A stretch of DNA of 9,892 nucleotides, from positions 1 through 9,892 of the forward strand of contig JBGPKH010000320.1 of NCBI GenBank assembly GCA_041485845.1, read 5' to 3'. The stretch comes from OMOG01 sp041485845 (lineage in GTDB: Bacteria; Acidobacteriota; Terriglobia; Bryobacterales; Bryobacteraceae). The stretch's first letter is position 1, and every line of letters starts with the position of its first letter. The position numbers and the translations under genes are program-made. The notes below the pieces were generated by a model. The model was not told the DNA's origin. It did not search any database and saw nothing but the letters and a program-made list of their open reading frames with translations. Of the stretch, positions 5,735-9,892 are shown piece by piece.

Positions 5735-7942
5735 TTAATTCCCATAGACGAATTCATTCGAGTTCAGCAGCATGTGACAGAGGTCCACGAACGCCGCCGC
5801 GTATGCGGGGTCGGTCCCCTCGGGCAGCGGCGTGGGCAGTGCGAGCTTCTCGCTTTTGGCAACCCGCCCGGCAATCACACCCTGCTGTTTGTGGAAGAAC
5901 GTCGCCACCGTATCCTTTTCCCAGGAGTCCGGCGATCGCAAATAGGCCAGACGGAAGGCGCGCTCCACGGGATCTTTGGCCGCCAGCGCGCGCGCCGCGA
6001 ACGCCTGCGCCCATTCCAGCGTCACCTTGTCGTTGAGCATGGTGAGAGCCTGCGGCGCCGTGGTGGTGATCTCGCGGCGCGAGCACGATTCGTGGGTGTC
6101 CGGCATATCGAAGGCTTCCATCATGGGGTAGCGCGAGTTGCGCTTCACGAAGATGTACACGCTGCGGCGGTTGCGCTCGTCGGCGGCCGACAACTTCCAG
6201 CCACCGCGCAATCCGCCCATGCCGTCGGGCAGATCCGGGAACACGCTGGGTCCGCCCACTTTCAGGTTGAGCGCGCCCGATACCATCAGGGCGGCATCGC
6301 GGATGACTTCGCCTTCCAGGCGCTGCCGCGGAAACGCCCACAGCAGCCGGTTGTCGGAATCGACAGCCGCCGCCGGCTGGCGGAAGGCCGTGGACTGCCG
6401 GTAGACCGCCGACGTCATGATCAGCCGGTGCATGTGCTTCATGCTCCACCCGCTGCGCACGAACTCGCGGGTGAGCCAGTCGAGCAGCTCGGGGTGCGAG
6501 GGCCGCTCGCCCATGATTCCGAAATCGCTGGGCGTGCCGGCGATGCCCCGGCCGAAATGATGCTGCCAGGTGCGGTTCACCATCACGCGGGCGGTGAGCG
6601 GATTCTCCGGGCCGGTGAGCCATTTGGCGAGCGCCGTCCGGCGTCCGGTGGATTCGAGCCCCTGCGGAGGCGCGATCTTCGCCGGCACGGGATCGAGCAG
6701 GGTGAGAAAGCCGGGTTGCACTTCTTCCTTCGGATTACTGTAGACGCCGACCGACAGAACGTGGGTCGGGGGAGCGCTGCGGCCAAGGTCGGCCAGGCCC
6801 ATTCCCTCGGGCAAGTCTGCGGGCTGGATGTCGTCGAACTTCGCCAGTTCCGCCTTCAGGACCTCGTACTCCTTCTTCTGCGCGGCCGGGAGTTGTTTGG
6901 CGGCGTCGGCGTCCGGCGTCTCCAGATACGGCTTGGCCTTGGCCCACATCTGCCCCTCGTAGGGGTTCCGTTCGGCGGCCGGCTTCAGAATCATGGCCTG
7001 GATTTCCGCCGGGTACTTTTCGAAGTAGTCCGCCGAGATCTTGTGCTTTTGGGGCTCGAGCAAAGTCGCAATCTTGGCGCGGACGGGCGCAGTCTTCTCC
7101 TCCCACACCGCCTGTTTCTGCCGATACTCCGCAAGCTGGTCCGCCGGCAGCATGGGAATGTGGTCGCTCGCGGCGGTGTTGGCGAAGAAGGCCTGCAGCC
7201 GGTAATAGTCGGCTTGCAGGATGGGATCGAACTTGTGATTGTGGCAGCGCGCGCAGCCGTACGTCAGGCCCATGAATACGGCGCCGGTGGTATCGGTGAT
7301 GTCGTCCAGGATTTCCTGCCGGCGTTGATAAAGGTTGCGGGCGTTGCTCTCGTCCGGGTAGTGGCGATTGAATCCGGTAGCGACACGCGCCTGCGGATCG
7401 CCGGGCCATAGCTCGTCGCCCGCGATCTGCTCCTCGACGAAGCGGTTGTACGGTTTGTCCTGGTTGAACGATTGGATCACGTAGTCGCGGTACCGCCAGG
7501 CGTTGGCGCGGATCTCGTCGGCCTTGAAGCCCTCGCTTTCGGCAAAGCGCGCCAGGTCGAGCCAGTGGCGGCCCCAGCGCTCGCCGTACTGCGGCGAGGC
7601 CAGCAGCCGGTCCACGACCTTCTCAAAGGCCTGGGGCGATTGGTCGGCCAGGAAAGCGTCCACTTCCTCGGGAGCCGGCGGGAGTCCCGTCAGGTCGAGC
7701 GAGGCGCGGCGCAGCAGGGCGGTCTTGTCCGCGGCCGCGTTCGGCGTCAGGCCTTTGGCCTCCAGCCTGGCCAGGATGAAACTGTCGATCGGGGTGCGCA
7801 CCCACGTCTTGTGGGCCACCGCCGGCGGGTTGACATCTTTGGCCTTCTGAAACGACCAGAAGTCGCGCTGCCGCTGGGTGAAAGTGTCGGAGGCTAGCAG
7901 GAGCGCGCAACACGTGAAAACAGACACACAGAGTCTTCGCAT
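5735..7942 (-). CDS. Secreted DUF1549/DUF1553 (PSCyt2-PSD1) protein with a CxxCH motif
   Basis: 735 aa, first gene of the operon. ATG 7942 has GAGGG about 8 bases upstream and a Sec signal peptide (residues 1-18, VSVFTCCALLLAS). Residues about 50-255 are DUF1549 (PSCyt2, PF07583): PIDSFILARLEAKGL, RRASLDLTGLPP, SPQYGERWGRHWLDLARFAES. YGCARCHNHKFDPI carries Cys230-Cys233-His234, a CxxCH motif for covalent haem c. A charged, helical linker (275-380) is followed by DUF1553 (PSD1, PF07587) at about 435-715: GPENPLTARVMVNRTWQHHFG, DFGIMGERPSHPELLDWL, LEGEVIRDAALMVSG, and the end LLNSNEFVYGN. Many relatives also have an N-terminal PSCyt1 cytochrome c domain; this one lacks it. The protein is presumably periplasmic and redox-linked. 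The biochemical function of the family is not established; a role in degrading complex substrates is often inferred. Confidence 0.95.
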   Translation of the reverse strand: MRRLCVSVFTCCALLLASDTFTQRQRDFWSFQKAKDVNPPAVAHKTWVRTPIDSFILARLEAKGLTPNAAADKTALLRRASLDLTGLPPAPEEVDAFLADQSPQAFEKVVDRLLASPQYGERWGRHWLDLARFAESEGFKADEIRANAWRYRDYVIQSFNQDKPYNRFVEEQIAGDELWPGDPQARVATGFNRHYPDESNARNLYQRRQEILDDITDTTGAVFMGLTYGCARCHNHKFDPILQADYYRLQAFFANTAASDHIPMLPADQLAEYRQKQAVWEEKTAPVRAKIATLLEPQKHKISADYFEKYPAEIQAMILKPAAERNPYEGQMWAKAKPYLETPDADAAKQLPAAQKKEYEVLKAELAKFDDIQPADLPEGMGLADLGRSAPPTHVLSVGVYSNPKEEVQPGFLTLLDPVPAKIAPPQGLESTGRRTALAKWLTGPENPLTARVMVNRTWQHHFGRGIAGTPSDFGIMGERPSHPELLDWLTREFVRSGWSMKHMHRLIMTSAVYRQSTAFRQPAAAVDSDNRLLWAFPRQRLEGEVIRDAALMVSGALNLKVGGPSVFPDLPDGMGGLRGGWKLSAADERNRRSVYIFVKRNSRYPMMEAFDMPDTHESCSRREITTTAPQALTMLNDKVTLEWAQAFAARALAAKDPVERAFRLAYLRSPDSWEKDTVATFFHKQQGVIAGRVAKSEKLALPTPLPEGTDPAYAAAFVDLCHMLLNSNEFVYGN

Positions 7943-8005
7943 CGCATCCCTCGGAGGCTGTCTTTAGGATGCGCCAGTCGGGGCAAAAGGTCAACCGAAA
8001 AGGAA

Positions 8006-8040
8006 GATGATGGGAGATGATGGAGATGATGGAGATGATG
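8006..8040. repeat. 9-nt GATGATGGA-type tandem repeat
   Basis: Four units are present: GATGATGGGA (10 bases), then GATGATGGA twice, then GATGATG. Copies two to four have a period of exactly nine bases. In frame it would read as Gly-Asp-Asp repeats, but I see no credible gene across it. The array abuts palindrome copy 2, so two repeat types meet here. Confidence 0.85.
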
Positions 8041-8046
8041 AAGGGG

Positions 8047-8068
8047 GACAGGCCAGGAGGCCTTTGTC
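8047..8068. repeat. Palindromic repeat, copy 2 (REP-like)
   Basis: The first 17 bases (8047-8063) are identical to 3193-3209. The right arm differs: GGCC is followed by TTTGTC instead of TGTC, two extra T that interrupt the pairing. This copy is therefore a degenerate version of copy 1. Confidence 0.7.
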
Positions 8069-8104
8069 GGCGGCCCAGTTGGGGACCAGCATATCTCGGG
8101 CTGA

Positions 8105-8281
8105 TCGCCTGTGTCTCATTTGTTCCGACTCGCTAATCCGGAAGCTCACGGCAAACCGGTTGCCGAATGGGCCAGTACCGAGCTTGAAAAACGGGGTGTC
8201 CTGTCATCGATGAAATCCAACAGGCCACCCGGAAACGGAAACCATGACCATCGACATTCTATATTTCCGGGACTGTCCTAA
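8105..8281 (+). pseudogene. Possible 3' remnant of an unidentified gene
   Basis: An open frame follows an in-frame TGA (8102-8104) and ends at TAA 8279-8281, overlapping the start of the thioredoxin-like gene by 38 bases. It has a possible GTG at 8111. It reads HLFRLANPEAHGKPVAEWA and then STELEKRGVLSSMKSN, which has a protein-like, helix-like composition, before a less convincing tail. It could be the truncated end of a small regulator upstream of the next gene, or chance. I do not recognise a family. Confidence 0.25.
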
Positions 8282-8576
8282 CTACGAACCGGCCGTCCGT
8301 GCGATCCGGGAAGCCTTGCAACAAGAGCACCTGGCGGCAGACATCAACCACGTTGAGGTGCGGGATCAGGCAATGGCCGAAGCCCTCGGCTTTCCAGGAT
8401 CGCCAACAGTCCGCATCGACGGCGTTGACGTGGAGCCCGCTGCCCGAACGGCCCGCAGTTTCGACATGTGCTGCAGAACGTACGCCGGTCCGGCGGCCCG
8501 CAACGGGGCGCCGTCGATCGATCTGATCCGCCATGCCCTCCGCGAGTTTGGCGTCAATACCCGGCAGGGAAGCTAG
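8244..8576 (+). CDS. Thioredoxin-fold 'DF family' (seleno)protein-like, 110 aa
   Basis: ATG 8244 is preceded by a purine-rich GGAAACGGAAACC with no strong Shine-Dalgarno. The protein has the layout of the small thioredoxin-like proteins NCBI names DF family (seleno)proteins: strand IDILYFRDCPNY at 3-14, helix YEPAVRAIREALQQEH, strand DINHVEVRD, the GFPGSPTVRIDGVDVEP segment with the cis-proline Pro54 at 49-65, then a C-terminal MCCRTY (Cys76, Cys77) and a final helix. The usual thioredoxin CxxC is here CPNY, with only Cys11. Some relatives carry selenocysteine or CPN[WY] at this place. These genes often occur near mercury or arsenic resistance genes, but none are visible here. A cytoplasmic redox or metal/thiol role is possible; the exact function is unknown. 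Confidence 0.85.
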   Translation: MTIDILYFRDCPNYEPAVRAIREALQQEHLAADINHVEVRDQAMAEALGFPGSPTVRIDGVDVEPAARTARSFDMCCRTYAGPAARNGAPSIDLIRHALREFGVNTRQGS

Positions 8577-8659
8577 GCGCGTCTGCTACATTGTAAGACA
8601 GGCAGAGGACTAGTGCTTTGCGGACCTCCTCCATGCGCTTTTTTGGTGGTGGAGCGGTG

Positions 8660-8678
8660 GTGACTGGAAACCAGTCAC
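8660..8678. repeat. Perfect 8-bp hairpin
   Basis: GTGACTGG (8660-8667) and CCAGTCAC (8671-8678) pair perfectly around loop AAA. It lies 84 bases after the thioredoxin-like stop and just before the T6-tract structure, so it may be part of the transcript end of that gene. Confidence 0.6.
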
Positions 8679-8679
8679 G

Positions 8680-8704
8680 CAGCCAACACGCTGGGTTGTT
8701 TTTT
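8680..8704 (+). terminator. Candidate intrinsic terminator for the thioredoxin-like gene
   Basis: CAGCC (8680-8684) can pair with GGTTG (8694-8698) with one G-U pair and a 9-base loop, directly followed by TTTTTT (8699-8704). The position after the thioredoxin-like gene and before the next promoter fits a terminator. The stem is short, so termination would be weak unless helped by the hairpin at 8660-8678. Confidence 0.35.
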
Positions 8705-8721
8705 CAACGACTTGGAGTTTC

Positions 8722-8746
8722 GCCGTGGTTAAACATAAACCACGGC
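8722..8746. repeat. 9-bp inverted repeat upstream of the TATAAT box
   Basis: GCCGTGGTT (8722-8730) and AACCACGGC (8738-8746) form a perfect 9-bp palindrome with a 7-base AT-rich centre (AAACATA). It lies about 40 bases upstream of the TATAAT box of the oxidoreductase gene. This is a position where an activator or repressor could bind; it could equally be an RNA hairpin. No regulator family can be named from it. Confidence 0.5.
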
Positions 8747-8785
8747 CTGGCGGCCAGCGGAATCCGCTGCCGGTGACCCATTGGC

Positions 8786-8820
8786 TATAATCGAGGTGTC
8801 CCTAAGGACAGTTAAAGGAG
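8786..8820 (+). promoter_or_regulatory. Sigma-70-like -10 box, short leader and strong RBS of the oxidoreductase gene
   Basis: TATAAT at 8786-8791 is a perfect -10 hexamer, predicting transcription from about 8797-8799. No good -35 is seen 16-18 bases upstream, so the promoter may need an activator or be weak. The leader is about 30 bases. It begins with TGTCC-CTAA-GGACA (8797-8810), a 5-bp hairpin, and contains AAGGAG (8815-8820), seven bases before ATG 8828. Confidence 0.55.
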
Positions 8821-8827
8821 CAGTTCC

Positions 8828-9892
8828 ATGCAGTCTCGGCGTAATTTCATCGGCAGAGTGGCCACCGGTCTGGCGGGCACATTGGCGGCGTCCACCGCCC
8901 GCGGCTCAGATAAAGTCATCGGCGCGAACGAGCGCATCCGCATCGGCATCATCGGACCCGGCGCGCGCGGCTCCGAGATCCTGCGCCAGGCGCTGGCCTG
9001 TCCCAACACCGAGTGCATCGGCGCGGCCGACGTCTACACGCGCCGCCTGGAAGACGTCAAGCGGATCGCGCCCAACGCCAAGACCTACCTCGACTATCGC
9101 CGCCTGCTCGAAGACAAAGATATCGACGCGGTCCTGATCGCCACCCCGCAGCACCTGCACGCCGAGTGCTTCACCGCCACGCTGGTTGCCGGCAAACACG
9201 TCTACCAGGAAAAGACCATGGCGTTCTCCGTGGAGCACGCCAAGCGCATGCGCGCGGCGTACCAGAAGGCCGGTAAGCAGCGCGTGGTGCAGATCGGGCA
9301 TCAGTACACGTCCAGCGGGCAACTGCCGGACGCCATGAGCTTCCTCAAGCCCGAGCTGATGGGCAAGATCACCATGATCCACGGGCACATGTACCGCAAC
9401 ACGCCGCACGGCAAGCCGCAATGGACCAACCCCATCTATCCCGACATGACGCCCGAGAACATTGTCTGGAAGTCGTTCCTCGGTGAAGCGCCGCAGCGGC
9501 CGTTTGACGCCAACCGGTACGCCAACTGGCGCTTCTTCTGGGACTACTCCGGCGGCAACGTCTACGAGAACATGTGCCACCAGATTTCCTTCTGGTACAA
9601 GGCGATGGGCCTGGGAATCCCCAAGGCGGTCACCATGACGGGCGGCCTCTACCTGTGGAAGGACGGCCGCGAAGTGCCCGACACCATGAATGTCTCGATG
9701 GAGCACGACGACATGCTCTTCACCTGGGATTCCGGTTTCGGCAACGAGCGTCTGGGCGTCAGCGAGGAAGTGCTGGGCGATAACGGGACGATCTCCCACA
9801 CCCTGCAGACCATCCGCTACACTCCGGAAAAAAAGACGCGGCCGGACGGCAACGAGATGACGGGCCTCACCAAGTCCGACCCGCGGGCCCAC
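8828..9892 (+). CDS. Tat-exported Gfo/Idh/MocA-family oxidoreductase (partial, runs off the right edge)
   Basis: 355 codons are visible without a stop; family members with this layout are usually about 400-450 aa, so the C-terminus is missing. AAGGAG seven bases before ATG 8828 fixes the start. A Tat signal is evident: SRRNFIGRVATG from residue 3, then a small-residue stretch to about 25. The Rossmann NAD(P)-binding domain covers about 36-150: IRIGIIGPGARGSE at 37-50, VLIATPQHLHAE at 102-113, and the family lysine in QEKTMAF (Lys129), where most members have EKP. The C-terminal domain starts near 155 and contains GHMYRNTP, WKSFLGEAP, WRFFWDYSGGN and CHQISFWYKAMG with His251 in the place usually taken by the catalytic His. 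Exported members of this family are common in Acidobacteria and Planctomycetes and are thought to act on sugars, polyols or glycosides; the substrate cannot be given. Confidence 0.93.
   Translation, partial: MQSRRNFIGRVATGLAGTLAASTARGSDKVIGANERIRIGIIGPGARGSEILRQALACPNTECIGAADVYTRRLEDVKRIAPNAKTYLDYRRLLEDKDIDAVLIATPQHLHAECFTATLVAGKHVYQEKTMAFSVEHAKRMRAAYQKAGKQRVVQIGHQYTSSGQLPDAMSFLKPELMGKITMIHGHMYRNTPHGKPQWTNPIYPDMTPENIVWKSFLGEAPQRPFDANRYANWRFFWDYSGGNVYENMCHQISFWYKAMGLGIPKAVTMTGGLYLWKDGREVPDTMNVSMEHDDMLFTWDSGFGNERLGVSEEVLGDNGTISHTLQTIRYTPEKKTRPDGNEMTGLTKSDPRAH

Larger units (their letters stand above)
7943..8243. other. 301-bp divergent intergenic region
   Basis: This lies between the divergent DUF1553 operon (minus) and the thioredoxin-like gene (plus), so promoters for both should be within it or near it. 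It holds the minus-strand Shine-Dalgarno of the operon (around 7951-7956), the GATGATGGA repeat (8006-8040), palindrome copy 2 (8047-8068) and a possible truncated plus-strand reading frame (8105-8281). I could not identify a confident -35/-10 pair for either direction. Confidence 0.6.
8577..8827. other. 251-bp intergenic region rich in hairpins
   Basis: The interval contains an 8-bp hairpin (8660-8678), a weak terminator-like structure with a T6 tract (8680-8704), a 9-bp hairpin (8722-8746), a 6-bp hairpin (CAGCGG 8755-8760 with CCGCTG 8764-8769), a TATAAT box (8786-8791), a short leader hairpin (8797-8810) and the ribosome-binding site at 8815-8820. No coding sequence was found. Confidence 0.6.

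Noticed and set aside
4178..7411. A 1077-codon plus-strand open frame
   Set aside because: It lies antisense to the DUF1501 and DUF1553 genes. Its Arg/His/Val-rich composition is that of a GC-rich antisense shadow, and the sense proteins have clear family motifs.
8007..8213. A 68-codon plus-strand frame beginning MMGDDGDDGDD
   Set aside because: The start is the tandem repeat itself, it crosses the palindrome, and the rest has no protein-like pattern.
8906..9892. A 328-codon minus-strand open frame at the right end
   Set aside because: It is antisense to the Gfo/Idh/MocA gene, which has an RBS, a Tat signal and family motifs in the plus frame starting at 8828.
1..9892. CRISPR array, tRNA/rRNA genes, insertion sequences, toxin-antitoxin or phage genes
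   Set aside because: None were seen. The repeats present are short tandem or palindromic units without spacers or terminal inverted repeats, and no transposase, integrase or nuclease motif appears.

Overview
The window is high-GC bacterial DNA that most resembles an Acidobacteriota genome of the Bryobacterales / 'Solibacter' type. This is inferred from three things: a secreted DUF1549/DUF1553 protein paired with a Tat-exported DUF1501 protein, several small proteins of a kind I associate with that group, and a short palindromic GACAGGCC-AGGA-GGCCTGTC repeat. There is no rRNA, tRNA, CRISPR array, transposase or phage gene. No sequence-only test here fixes the taxon.

Layout. (1) 29-172 is a G-only/TTGGGGG heptamer tandem array that runs almost into the start of a secreted two-domain protein at 192-1847, a MetX-like alpha/beta hydrolase fused to a cyclophilin-type prolyl isomerase. 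(2) 1848-2358 has no intact gene; it holds a ribosome-binding site and signal-peptide start that break off after 31 codons, and a 9-bp inverted repeat. (3) 2359-3220 is a two-gene unit: a 146-aa protein of unknown function and an NTF2/SnoaL-like protein whose last residues appear to be frameshifted. (4) A 61-aa Cys/His-rich protein lies on the minus strand at 3217-3402. (5) 3522-7942 on the minus strand is a tight three-gene operon, read from 7942 downward: secreted DUF1549/DUF1553 protein with a CxxCH haem motif, Tat-exported DUF1501 protein, secreted glycerophosphodiester phosphodiesterase. (6) 7943-8243 has a 9-nt GATGATGGA-type repeat, a second copy of the palindrome and a possible truncated reading frame. 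(7) 8244-8576 is a thioredoxin-fold 'DF family' protein with a CPNY site. (8) 8577-8827 carries several hairpins, a TATAAT box and a strong ribosome-binding site for (9) a Tat-exported Gfo/Idh/MocA oxidoreductase that runs off the right edge.

How the genes fit together. Five of the larger products carry Sec or Tat export signals, so the region mainly encodes periplasmic or secreted enzymes: a hydrolase with its own foldase domain, the DUF1553-DUF1501-GDPD set, and a sugar-type dehydrogenase. The three-gene operon probably acts as one export-dependent degradative unit, but its substrate cannot be read from the sequence. I found no clear defence system or other strikingly new system. The most unusual items are the hydrolase-cyclophilin fusion, the G-rich array placed directly before it, the addition of GDPD to the DUF1553/DUF1501 pair, and the apparent frameshift in the NTF2-like gene.
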